Part shown: positions 48,594-56,369 of the stretch, piece after piece
How positions within the stretch are numbered: the stretch's first letter is position 1
How the letters are laid out: every line of letters begins with the position of its first letter
Origin: Nocardioides aurantiacus
GTDB taxonomy: Bacteria > Actinomycetota > Actinomycetes > Propionibacteriales > Nocardioidaceae
Assembly (NCBI RefSeq): GCF_003752505.1
Contig: NZ_RKHO01000001.1
Coordinates: 1,116,001-1,180,000 of the forward strand
Reading direction: 5' to 3'
DNA length: 64,000 nt
Translations under genes and position numbers: made by a program
The notes under the pieces: generated by a model
Told to the model about the DNA's origin: nothing
Seen by the model: the letters and a program-made list of their open reading frames with translations, nothing else
Database searches by the model: none

Positions 48594-50734
48594 CAGGCGG
48601 CTCCTTCGGTGGAGGACAGCGGACGGACGGACTGCTGGACGAGCGAGGTGAGCCGGTCGGCGCTGACGTCGGCGACGGGCACGTGCTCGGCGCGCAGGTG
48701 CTCGGCGAGCACGCCCGCGAGCCCGAGGCGCATTGCGCCGCTCTCGCAGTCCACGACCAGCGCGTCGACGCCGTCGGCGGCGAGGTGGGCCGCGACCTGG
48801 CGCGACCGGGCGACGGCGTCGGCGCCGGAGGTGGCGCGGCCGTCGGTGACCACCACGAGCAGCGGCCGGCGGCGGGGGTCGCGCACCTTCTCCAGGCGCA
48901 GCACGCGGGCCGCCTCGAGCAGGCCCTCGGCGAGCGGGGTGCGGCCTCCGGCCGGCAGGTCCTGCAGCCGCGTCGCGGCGATGTCGACCGAGCGGGTCGG
49001 CGGCAGCGCGAGGTCGGCGCCGTGGCCGCGGAAGGTGACCAGGCCGACCTTGTCGCGGCGGCGGTAGGCGTCGAGCAGCAGCGAGAGGATCGCGGTCTTG
49101 ACCTGCTCCATCCGGCGTCGGGCGGCCATCGAGCCCGACGCGTCCACGCAGAACAGCACCAGGTTGGACTCCTGGCCCTCCCGGGTGGCGACACGCAGGT
49201 CGTCGCCGCGGAACAGCAGCCGGCCCGACGTACGGCCGCGGAGGACCTGGTGCGGCGCGGCCGCCCGGACGGTCTCGGCGAGGTGGAGGGTGCCGTCCCC
49301 GCCGACGCTGCGCCGCGAGCCCGTACGCCGACCCGACTCGGTCACCGCCCGGCTACGCTTGCCCGCCTCGCCCGCACCCGTGCCCCGCACCGTGAACAGC
49401 CGGGTGCGGTAGGGCTCGCTCGCCGCATGGACGGTGCCGGGCGGCTGCGGGTCACCCGGTGCGTCGGGCGGGCCGGTCGTCGGGGGAGACGCCTCGGGGT
49501 CGGGCCCGTCCTGCTGCGGCGGGACGTCATCGGAACTGTGGTCTCCAGGCCCCGATGATGATGACGTCCCGGGCGGGGGAGCGTCGCCGGGGCCGTCCGT
49601 CCCGTCACCGGCGTCGCCGGCAGGGTCGCCGTCCGCGTCGCCGTCAGGGTCGTCGTCCGGGCCCGCGAGGGGGTCCTCGGAGGGGCCCTGCGGCTGCGGG
49701 TCCTCGGGCGGCTCCGGGTCGGGCTCGTCGTCGCCGAGGATGCGGTCGAGCAGGTCCTCGTCGAGGCCGGGGGCGTCGAAGGGGTTGCGGCGGCGCCGGT
49801 GGGGCAGCGCCAGCCGGGCCGCGGCGCGGATGTCCTGGGTCAGCACCCGGCGGCGGCCGTGCCACGCGGCGTGGGCGACGGCGGTGCGGGCGGTGACGAT
49901 GTCGGCGCGCATGCCGTCGACCTCGAAGGCGGCGCACACCTCGGCGATCTTGAGCAGTGCCCCGTCGCCGAGCACGACCGCCGCGACCTGCTCCTGCGCG
50001 GCGCGGATGCGCTCGGTCAGCGCCCGCTCGTCCTCGTCGTACGCCGCGGCGAACGCGTCGGGGTCGGCGTCGAAGGCCAGCCGGCGGCGTACGACCTCGA
50101 CGCGGAGCGCCGGGTCGCGCGGCGCCGCCACCTCGACGGTGAGCCCGAACCGGTCGAGCAGCTGCGGGCGCAGCTCGCCCTCCTCGGGGTTCATGGTCCC
50201 GACGAGCACGAAGCGCGCGGCGTGCTCGACCGAGACGCCGTCGCGCTCCACGGTCGAGCGGCCCATCGCGGCGGCGTCGAGCAGCAGGTCGACGAGGTGG
50301 TCGTGGAGCAGGTTGACCTCGTCGACGTAGAGGATGCCGCGGTGGGCGCGGGCGAGCAGGCCGGGCTCGTACTCCGCCCTGCCCTCCGACAGCGCCCGCT
50401 CGAGGTGCAGCGAGCCGAGCACGCGGTCCTCGGTGGCACCCACCGGGAGCTCGACGAGCCGCACCGGTCGGGACTCGACCGGGGCGTCGGCGGCGAACGG
50501 CCCGTCGGGCGAGAGCGGCGCGCGGTCGCGCGGGTCGGTCGAGAACCGGTCACCGGCGACGACGTCGATGGCGGGCAGCACCGAGGCGAGGGCACGCACG
50601 ATCGTCGACTTGGCGGTGCCCTTCTCGCCGCGGACCAGCACCCCGCCCACGTCGGGCGAGATGGTGGTGAGGACGAGGGCGAGCGCCATGTCGTCGGACC
50701 CGACGACGGCGCTGAAGGGAAACTGCTGTGGCAC
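48593..50734 (-). CDS. Fused AAA-VWA chelatase subunit (ChlI/ChlD-like, cobalt chelatase partner)
   Basis: A 713-residue protein combining an AAA+ ATPase and a VWA domain. The AAA part (1-320) has Walker A VRGEKGTAKSTIVRAL, Walker B ILYVDEVNLL and LVGTMNPEEGELRPQLLDRFGL. A long acidic Pro/Asp/Gly linker (about 335-450) follows. The VWA part (515-700) has the MIDAS motif FCVDASGSMAARRRME and VTDGRATSGADA. In magnesium chelatase these two roles are split as ChlI and ChlD; here they are one chain that most likely drives cobalt insertion by CobN. It leads an operon with cobO and cobB-cobC behind a cobalamin riboswitch. Confidence 0.92.
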   Translation of the reverse strand: MPQQFPFSAVVGSDDMALALVLTTISPDVGGVLVRGEKGTAKSTIVRALASVLPAIDVVAGDRFSTDPRDRAPLSPDGPFAADAPVESRPVRLVELPVGATEDRVLGSLHLERALSEGRAEYEPGLLARAHRGILYVDEVNLLHDHLVDLLLDAAAMGRSTVERDGVSVEHAARFVLVGTMNPEEGELRPQLLDRFGLTVEVAAPRDPALRVEVVRRRLAFDADPDAFAAAYDEDERALTERIRAAQEQVAAVVLGDGALLKIAEVCAAFEVDGMRADIVTARTAVAHAAWHGRRRVLTQDIRAAARLALPHRRRRNPFDAPGLDEDLLDRILGDDEPDPEPPEDPQPQGPSEDPLAGPDDDPDGDADGDPAGDAGDGTDGPGDAPPPGTSSSSGPGDHSSDDVPPQQDGPDPEASPPTTGPPDAPGDPQPPGTVHAASEPYRTRLFTVRGTGAGEAGKRSRAVTESGRRTGSRRSVGGDGTLHLAETVRAAAPHQVLRGRTSGRLLFRGDDLRVATREGQESNLVLFCVDASGSMAARRRMEQVKTAILSLLLDAYRRRDKVGLVTFRGHGADLALPPTRSVDIAATRLQDLPAGGRTPLAEGLLEAARVLRLEKVRDPRRRPLLVVVTDGRATSGADAVARSRQVAAHLAADGVDALVVDCESGAMRLGLAGVLAEHLRAEHVPVADVSADRLTSLVQQSVRPLSSTEGAA

Positions 50735-50765
50735 GGAGGCTCCCGCTCGTGGCCAGGGGAAAAAG

Positions 50766-50930
50766 TGGCGCGAGGCCGGTCTTCGGACTTCCCGGTTCCA
50801 CGTCGTAGGACGCGTCCCGGGTCACCGCAGCGGGCCTGTGCCGGAGTCTCACCGGCTTCCCAGATTCTCCCGTCGGGACGCGGTGGGGCTGGGTCGTGCT
50901 GCGTCCGTCGGGGCACCTCGTGCCTGTCGG
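50766..50930 (-). ncRNA. Cobalamin riboswitch upstream of the chelatase operon
   Basis: On the minus strand, GGCACGAGG near 50920 pairs with CCTCGCGCC near 50770 (8 of 9), enclosing GGGAAGCCGGTGAGACTCC, GGCACAGGCCCGCTGCGGTG and the late GGAAGTCCGAAGACCGGCC box. The -10 element TATCGT (50937-50942, minus) predicts a start at 50930. The plus-strand gene cobL begins just outside it. Confidence 0.88.
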
Positions 50931-50936
50931 GCGTCA

Positions 50937-50946
50937 CGATAGCGTC
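50937..50946. promoter_or_regulatory. Overlapping divergent -10 elements of cobL and the chelatase operon
   Basis: In ACGATAGCGT the minus-strand TATCGT (50937-50942) and plus-strand TAGCGT (50941-50946) share the central TA step. Plus-strand transcription would begin at or beside the cobL GTG (50954); minus-strand transcription begins at the riboswitch. Confidence 0.5.
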
Positions 50947-50953
50947 TGCCCTC

Positions 50954-52198
50954 GTGACCTCCGGAGCCCGACCGCGCGTGACGGTCGTCGGCCTCGGCGC
51001 CGACGGCTGGGACGGCCTCCCCGAGCGGCTGCGCGAGGTGGTCCGGTCGGCGCCGGTCCTGTTGGGCGGGCAGCGCCACCTCGACCTGCTGCCGACCGTG
51101 GCCGGCCAGGTCCGCGAGCCCTGGCCCTCGCCGCTGCGCGACGGCCTCCCCGCCCTGCTGACCGCCCTGCTCGCCCGCCACGAGCATGCGGTCGCGCTGG
51201 CCTCGGGCGACCCGATGCTCTCCGGCATCGGCACCACCCTGGTCGGGTTGCTCGGCGCCGACGCGGTGCGCGTCGAGCCGGCCGTCTCCTCGGTCGCGCT
51301 GGCCCGCGCCCGGCTGGGCTGGTCGGTCGAGTCCTCGGAGACGGTGACGCTGGTCGGCCGCGACCCCGACCTGCTGCGGCGCGCGCTCGCGCCCGGCCGC
51401 CGGCTGCTGGTGCTCTCCTCCGACGAGCACACGCCGGCCACGGTGGCCGCGCTGCTGGTCGAGCAGGGGTACGCCGGGTCGCGGGTCGTCGTGCTGGGCG
51501 ACCTCGGCGGCCCCGAGGAGTCGCGACGCGAGGCCACGGCCGGCGCCTGGTCGGGACCCTCGCCCCGGCTGCACGTGCTCGCGCTGGAGCTCGCCGGCCC
51601 GGTGGTCGGGTCGTGGACCGCCGGGCTGCCCGACGCGGCGTACGAGCACGACGGGCAGCTGACCAAGCGCGACCTCCGCGCCGCCGCGCTGGCCCGGCTC
51701 GCGCCGCAGCCCGGCCAGCTGCTCTGGGACGTCGGTGCCGGCGCCGGGTCGGTCGGCATCGAGTGGGCCCGGGCCCACCCGACCTGCCGCACCGTCGCCG
51801 TCGAGGCCCACCCCGAGCGGGCTGCCCGCGTGGCGCGCAACGCCGCCGCGCTCGGGGTCCCGGGCCTTGAGGTCGTCGAGGGCCGTGCCCCGGACGCGCT
51901 CGCCGACCTCGAGCCGCCCGACGCGGTCTTCGTCGGCGGGGGAGCGACCCGCCCTGGCGTCCTCGAGGCGTGCCTGGCCGCGCTGCGTCCCGGCGGCCGC
52001 CTCGTCGTGCACGGCGTGACGCTGGAGACCGAGACGCTGCTGGCAGGGGCGTACGCCGCCCACGGCGGCGAGCTGACCCGCCACTCGGTCGAGACGGCCG
52101 AGCCGATCGGCGGCTTCACCGGCTGGACCCCCGCCCGCGCCGTCGTGCAGTGGGCGCACGTGAAGCCGTCCGAGCCCGACCCCCAGGAGACCCCGTGA
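50954..52198 (+). CDS. cobL: Precorrin-6Y C5,15-methyltransferase (decarboxylating) CobL
   Basis: A 414-residue two-domain enzyme. The N-terminal CbiE-like part (1-205) methylates C5 and has VTVVGLGADGWDGL, ALASGDPMLSGIGTTL and EPAVSSVALARARLGW. The C-terminal CbiT-like part (210-400) methylates C15 and decarboxylates, with GQLTKRDLRAAALARLAPQPGQLLWDVGAGAGSVGIEWAR as its SAM site and VFVGGGATRPGVLEA. Both SAM sites are intact. The GTG is 7 bases after a -10 element with no ribosome site, so the mRNA is probably leaderless and outside riboswitch control. The stop overlaps cobM. Confidence 0.95.
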   Translation: MTSGARPRVTVVGLGADGWDGLPERLREVVRSAPVLLGGQRHLDLLPTVAGQVREPWPSPLRDGLPALLTALLARHEHAVALASGDPMLSGIGTTLVGLLGADAVRVEPAVSSVALARARLGWSVESSETVTLVGRDPDLLRRALAPGRRLLVLSSDEHTPATVAALLVEQGYAGSRVVVLGDLGGPEESRREATAGAWSGPSPRLHVLALELAGPVVGSWTAGLPDAAYEHDGQLTKRDLRAAALARLAPQPGQLLWDVGAGAGSVGIEWARAHPTCRTVAVEAHPERAARVARNAAALGVPGLEVVEGRAPDALADLEPPDAVFVGGGATRPGVLEACLAALRPGGRLVVHGVTLETETLLAGAYAAHGGELTRHSVETAEPIGGFTGWTPARAVVQWAHVKPSEPDPQETP

Positions 52199-52950
52199 CC
52201 GTCCACTTCGTCGGCGCCGGACCCGGTGCCGCCGACCTGATCACGCTGCGCGCCGCCACGATGCTGGCCGCCGCCGACGTGGTGCTCTACCCCGGCACCT
52301 ACCTCGACACCGAGGTGCTCGGCCACGCCCGCGCGGACGCGCGGCTGGTCGACACCCAGGACCTCGACCTCGACCAGATCCTGGGTGAGCTCGTGGAGGC
52401 CCACCGGGCCGGTCGCGACGTGGTGCGGCTCGTCTCCGGCGACCCCTCGCTCTACTCCGCCGTGGCCGAGCAGGCCCGCCGGCTCGACGCCGCCGGGGTC
52501 GCGTGGGACGTCACCCCCGGCGTCCCGGCGTACGCCGCCGCTGCCGCCGCCGTGGGCCGCGAGCTCACCGTCCCGCTGGTCAGCCAGTCGGTCGTGCTGA
52601 CCCGCGCCCAGGCCCGGTCCACGGCGATGCCCGAGAGCGAGGCGCTGGCCCGGTTCGCCGCGACCAGGGCCACCCTGGCGCTGCACCTCGCGATCACGCG
52701 GACCCGCGAGCTGATGGCCGAGCTGGAGGGCGAGTACGGCGCCGACTGCCCCGTCGTGGTCGTCCACCGCGCCAGCCAGCCCGAGGAGCAGGTGCTGCGC
52801 GGCACCGTCGCCGACATCGCCGACCAGGTCGAGGCGGCCGGGCTGCGCCAGGCGGCCGTCGTGCTGGTCGGCCGCGCGCTCGACCCGTCGGGCGGCGGCG
52901 AGTCGTTCCTCTACGACCCCGCCCGCGACCGGAGCAGCAAGCGCCCCTGA
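52195..52950 (+). CDS. cobM: Precorrin-4 C11-methyltransferase CobM
   Basis: A 251-residue SAM-dependent tetrapyrrole methylase. VHFVGAGPGAADLITLRAATMLAAADVVLYPGTYLD is the typical start, RLVSGDPSLYSAVAEQARRL, TPGVPAYAAAAAAVGRELTVPLVSQSVVLTR, and HLAITRTRELMAELEGEYGADCPVVVVHRASQPEE complete the pattern of CobM/CbiF. GTG 52195 overlaps the cobL stop. It converges on cobIJ with a 4-bp gap. Confidence 0.94.
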   Translation: MTVHFVGAGPGAADLITLRAATMLAAADVVLYPGTYLDTEVLGHARADARLVDTQDLDLDQILGELVEAHRAGRDVVRLVSGDPSLYSAVAEQARRLDAAGVAWDVTPGVPAYAAAAAAVGRELTVPLVSQSVVLTRAQARSTAMPESEALARFAATRATLALHLAITRTRELMAELEGEYGADCPVVVVHRASQPEEQVLRGTVADIADQVEAAGLRQAAVVLVGRALDPSGGGESFLYDPARDRSSKRP

Positions 52951-52954
52951 CCGC

Positions 52955-54490
52955 TCAGGACGGCGTCGAGCGGGCCGTCCACACCGCGCCGGACGCGGAC
53001 CGGCGGGTGCCGGTCGAGCCGATGACCAGCAGGCACTTCATGTCCACCGACGCGGCGTCGAGGTCGGCCAGCGTGGTCACGGTGAGCGACTCCTCGGCGC
53101 GACCGACGTCGCGGCCGACCACGACCACGGTGTCGGCCGACCGGTGCTCGAGCAGGATCTTCTGCGCCTCGACGACCTGGTCGGTGCGCGAGCGCGAGGC
53201 GGGGTTGTAGATCGCCAGCACCAGGTCGGCGTCGGCCACGGCCCGCAGCCGCTTCTCGATCAGCGACCAGGGCTTGAGCCGGTCCGAGAGGCTCATCACC
53301 GCGAAGTCGCCGCCGATCGGGGCGCCCGCCCGCGCGGCCACGGCCTGCACGGCGCTGACGCCGGGCAGGACCCGCACCGCCACCCCGTCGTACGCCGGGT
53401 CCTCGGCCGCCTCGTAGACCGCCGCCGCCATCCCGAACACGCCCGCGTCGCCGCCGGAGACCACCGCGACCCGCTCGCCGGCCAGCGCGAGGTCGAGCGC
53501 GAGCCGCGACCGGTCGAGCTCGACGGTGTTGCCCGACGCGTGCCGGGTCAGGCCGGCGCGCTGCGGCACCCGGTTGACGTAGGGCGCGTAGCCGACGACG
53601 TGGTCCACCCCCGCCAGCGCCTCGGTGACCTCGGGGGTGATCCAGCGGTCGGGTCCGGGGCCGAGCCCGACGACCAGCACCTCGCCGGTCGTGGGGCCGG
53701 CCGCCACGGGCGCCGCCACCGGCGTGCGCCGCCCCGCCGGGTCGTCCGACGCGCTGTCGCCGGCGACCACGATGAGGGAGAAGTAGGGCACCGTCGTCGG
53801 GTCGACGTCGGCCACCGGCAGCCACCGCTCGGCGGGCATCGAGGCGCGCTCGACGTAGACCGCGTGCTCGAGCCGGCCGGCCTGCGCCAGGGCGGAGCGG
53901 ACGGCGGGGAAGGTGCGGCCGAGCTTCATGATGATGGCGCCGTCGGTGTCGGCCAGGCGGCGCGCGAGCTCGGCCTCGGGCAGCGTGCCGGGCAGGATCG
54001 TCAGCACGTCGGTCTGCCTGACCAGCGGCGCGGCGACCGAGGCGGTGGCGGCGGCGAAGGCCGGCACGCCCGGCACGACCTCGGTCGGGAAGCGGTCGGC
54101 GAGCCGGTCGTGCATGTACATGTAGGACCCGTAGAACAGCGGGTCGCCCTCGGCCAGCAGCACCACGGTGCGACCGGCCTCGAGGTGCGCGGCCAGGCGG
54201 GCGGCGGACTCCTCGTAGAAGGCGGCGATCGCGCCGGCGTACCCGCCCGGGTGGTCGGTGGCGCCGGTCGTCACCGGGTAGCGCAGCTCCTCCTCGACGA
54301 CGTCGTCGGGGATCAGGTCGGCGGCGATGCGACGCGCGTTGGACTGCTTGCCGACGCCCGCGTGGTAGGCCACCACGTCGGCCTCGCCGATCAGCCGGGC
54401 GGCCTTGAGGGTGACCAGCTCGGGGTCGCCGGGGCCCAGGCCGACGCCGTAGAAGCGCCCGAGGGGCCGGCTGGTCGCCTGGGTGCTCAC
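52955..54490 (-). CDS. cobIJ: CobI-CobJ fusion: precorrin-2 C20- and precorrin-3B C17-methyltransferase
   Basis: A 511-residue fusion of two tetrapyrrole methylases. Residues 1-250 are CobI (YGVGLGPGDPELVTLKAARLI, YHAGVGKQSNARRIAADL, LAEGDPLFYGSYMYMHDRL, VVPGVPAFAAATASVAAPLV). Residues 265-511 are CobJ (LVVGLGPGPDRWITPEVTEAL, VGYAPYVNRVP, VSGGDAGVFGMAAAVYE, LPGVSAVQAVAARAGAPIGGDFAVMSLSDRLKPW, NPASRSRTDQV), the ring-contraction enzyme. This fusion is common in actinobacteria. GTG 54490 overlaps the cobH stop. CobJ depends on precorrin-3B, which the neighbouring short CobG is expected to make. Confidence 0.95.
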   Translation of the reverse strand: MSTQATSRPLGRFYGVGLGPGDPELVTLKAARLIGEADVVAYHAGVGKQSNARRIAADLIPDDVVEEELRYPVTTGATDHPGGYAGAIAAFYEESAARLAAHLEAGRTVVLLAEGDPLFYGSYMYMHDRLADRFPTEVVPGVPAFAAATASVAAPLVRQTDVLTILPGTLPEAELARRLADTDGAIIMKLGRTFPAVRSALAQAGRLEHAVYVERASMPAERWLPVADVDPTTVPYFSLIVVAGDSASDDPAGRRTPVAAPVAAGPTTGEVLVVGLGPGPDRWITPEVTEALAGVDHVVGYAPYVNRVPQRAGLTRHASGNTVELDRSRLALDLALAGERVAVVSGGDAGVFGMAAAVYEAAEDPAYDGVAVRVLPGVSAVQAVAARAGAPIGGDFAVMSLSDRLKPWSLIEKRLRAVADADLVLAIYNPASRSRTDQVVEAQKILLEHRSADTVVVVGRDVGRAEESLTVTTLADLDAASVDMKCLLVIGSTGTRRSASGAVWTARSTPS

Positions 54491-55152
54491 TCCGCCTCCT
54501 GGGCCAGCGCGTTGACGGCCGAGGCGGTCATGGCCGAGCCACCGCGTCGGCCGCGGACGGTCAGGAACGGCACGTCGATGCCGTGGTCGGCGGCCAGCGA
54601 GGCCAGCGCGTCCTTGGACTCCGCCGCCCCGATGAAACCGACCGGGCAGCCGACGATCGCGGCCGGCCGGGGCGCCCCGTCGATGAGCATCTCGAGCAGG
54701 TGGAACAGTGCGGTGGGGGCGTTGCCGATGGCCACGACCGCGCCCTCGAGGTGCGGCTCCCACAGCGAGACGGCCGCCGCGGAGCGGGTGGTGCCCCAGT
54801 CGCGGGCCAGGCTCGGCACGGCCGGGTCGCGCAGCAGGCAGATGACGTCGTTGTCCTTCGGCAGCCGGGCGCGGGTGACGCCGGAGGCGACCATGTGGGC
54901 GTCGGCGAGCACCGGCGCGCCGGCCTCGAGGGCGGCCCGGGCGGCGGGCACCAGGTCGGGGTGGAAGACGAGGTCGTGGACGAGGTCGGTCTGGCCGGTC
55001 CCGTGCACCATCCGCACCGCCACGGTCGGCGCCCCCTCGGGCAGGCCGTCCAGCGCGGTCTCGCGGCGGATGGTCGCGAAGGAGTCGACGTAGATGGCGG
55101 GGCCGGAGTCGACGTAGTCGTAGTGGCGCGGGGGGCGCTTCAGCACGCTCAC
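54487..55152 (-). CDS. cobH: Precorrin-8X methylmutase CobH
   Basis: A 221-residue enzyme that moves the C11 methyl to C12 to give hydrogenobyrinic acid. The catalytic His is in VRMVHGTGQTDLVHDL. IYVDSFATIRRET, VLADAHMVASGVTRARLP, GNAPTALFHLLEMLIDG and IVGCPVGFIGAAESKDAL are diagnostic blocks. GTG 55152 overlaps the CobG stop by four bases. Length is standard. Confidence 0.95.
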   Translation of the reverse strand: MSVLKRPPRHYDYVDSGPAIYVDSFATIRRETALDGLPEGAPTVAVRMVHGTGQTDLVHDLVFHPDLVPAARAALEAGAPVLADAHMVASGVTRARLPKDNDVICLLRDPAVPSLARDWGTTRSAAAVSLWEPHLEGAVVAIGNAPTALFHLLEMLIDGAPRPAAIVGCPVGFIGAAESKDALASLAADHGIDVPFLTVRGRRGGSAMTASAVNALAQEAE

Positions 55153-56024
55153 GCGACCACCTCCCGGCCCGACTCCGCGGGCACGACGACGCCGTGCCAC
55201 GGCGTCACGACGAGCTCTCGACCCGGCGCCACGAGCCGGTCGACGAGGTCGGCGTCGAGCACCCCGTCGGGCACGGCGACGTGGTCGCCACCGCTCTGCG
55301 GACCGTACGCCGCCCGCTCGCTCGCCGCGGGCACCCGCGGGTCGCGCGGGCCTGCCGGGTGCAGCGGGGCGTCGAGCTCCTCGACGTGCCACGGGGCGGT
55401 CGGCCCGGTGCCGCGGACGGCGAGGAAGCGCGCCGCCAGGTCGACCAGCAGCCGCGGTGCCTCGGTGAGCGTGACCACGGGCCCCCACGCGTCACCGACG
55501 CGCAGCTGGCCGGTGCGCTCGTCGAGCGCGACCAGGCCGAGGTCGGTGCCGCGGTCGACCAGGTCGCCGCGGCCGTCGTCGAGCACCTGCAGGAAACGGC
55601 CCGGGAGGTCGGCCAGGGCAGGGTCGGCGCGGAGCAGCTCGTCCAGCTCGTCGGCCACGGGCCGCAGGTCCGCCCGCCCGCCCGCCAGCCCGCTGAACGG
55701 CGAGACCATGACGTTGCGCCCCAGCTCGTGGCTGCGCGAGGGCAGCAGACCGGTCGCCTCGACCGCCGCCACGACCTCGTCGGGCAGGGCACCGGTGGTC
55801 GGGTCGGACCAGGGCAGGGCGCGCAGCTGCAGGTTGGCCCGGCCGGTGAGGTGCAGCCGGCCGTCGCCGTGGGTCCTCGCCACCGCGGCCAGCCCGGCCA
55901 GCGACGCGGCGGGGACGCGTCCACCGACCAGCCGGACCCGGACCAGGGCGCCGTCGTCGGCCGCCCACGGGCGCAGCACGCCGGGGCACAGATCGCGCCG
56001 GGAGCGGGTGGAGGTGGGGGTCAC
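55149..56024 (-). CDS. cobG: CobG-like protein lacking the C-terminal Fe-S/siroheme part
   Basis: A 291-residue protein related to precorrin-3B synthase. It has a first sulfite-reductase ferredoxin-like domain (about 15-75: VRVRLVGGRVPAASLAGLA, GDGRLHLTGRANLQLRAL), a first siroheme-domain half (GRNVMVSPFSGLAGGRADLRP, LPGRFLQVLDDGRGDL) and a second ferredoxin-like domain that ends LVVTPWHGVVVP. In full-length CobG the next part carries four cysteines for the [4Fe-4S] cluster; here the chain ends within 10 residues and the whole protein has one cysteine (residue 13). The cobH start overlaps its stop, so no lost exon or frameshift hides there. It leads the cobG-cobH-cobIJ operon. Confidence 0.85.
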   Translation of the reverse strand: MTPTSTRSRRDLCPGVLRPWAADDGALVRVRLVGGRVPAASLAGLAAVARTHGDGRLHLTGRANLQLRALPWSDPTTGALPDEVVAAVEATGLLPSRSHELGRNVMVSPFSGLAGGRADLRPVADELDELLRADPALADLPGRFLQVLDDGRGDLVDRGTDLGLVALDERTGQLRVGDAWGPVVTLTEAPRLLVDLAARFLAVRGTGPTAPWHVEELDAPLHPAGPRDPRVPAASERAAYGPQSGGDHVAVPDGVLDADLVDRLVAPGRELVVTPWHGVVVPAESGREVVA

Positions 56025-56087
56025 CGGGTGGTCCTCGGGGGTCAGGGGCCCGTGCGCGTGGCCCTGTCACGACCCCGCGGCTGTTGC

Positions 56088-56240
56088 CGCGGAGGCCAGC
56101 AGGTCTTCGGACTCGGGTTCCACCGGGGAGGAGCGCCTTCCCGGACCGGTTGGTCCAGTGGCTGTCGTGAGACCTGCTCCGCCCGTCACCCACACCGCTG
56201 CGCGTCAGTCCCGGACTCTCACCGGGTTCCCTCGACTGGC
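56088..56240 (-). ncRNA. Cobalamin riboswitch upstream of cobG-cobH-cobIJ
   Basis: On the minus strand, GAGGGAACCCGGTGAGAGTCC then GCGCAGCGGTGTGGGTG is the aptamer core and AGTCCGAAGACCTGCTGGCC the 3' box. The -10 TAGCGT (56247-56252) predicts a start near 56240. Downstream CCGCGG-CAACAG-CCGCGG can form the switching hairpin before the cobG GTG. Confidence 0.88.
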
Positions 56241-56355
56241 ACGGGCACGCTACCAACCGTTCGTCCTTCCCGGCACCCGCCGTGGGGGTGGGGTGGACGC
56301 GAGTCCTCCGACCGCGGCTCCGCGCCGCCCGCGCAGCGCCGCCCACCACCCGGCC

Positions 56356-56361
56356 TACACT
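56356..56361 (+). promoter_or_regulatory. -10 element of bluB-cobT
   Basis: TACACT ends 8 bases before the ATG at 56370. The predicted transcript start falls on the ATG, so the mRNA is probably leaderless. No ribosome site or riboswitch lies between. Confidence 0.5.
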
Positions 56362-56369
56362 CCCCGGCC

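Noticed and set aside
49957-50142. Arg-rich plus-strand frames inside the chelatase gene
   Set aside because: They are shadows of the minus-strand gene, with composition caused by GC-rich third codon positions.
52951-52954. Missing terminator between cobM and cobIJ
   Set aside because: The 4-bp convergent gap is real, but no hairpin can be assigned and overlapping 3' ends are common in such compact genomes.
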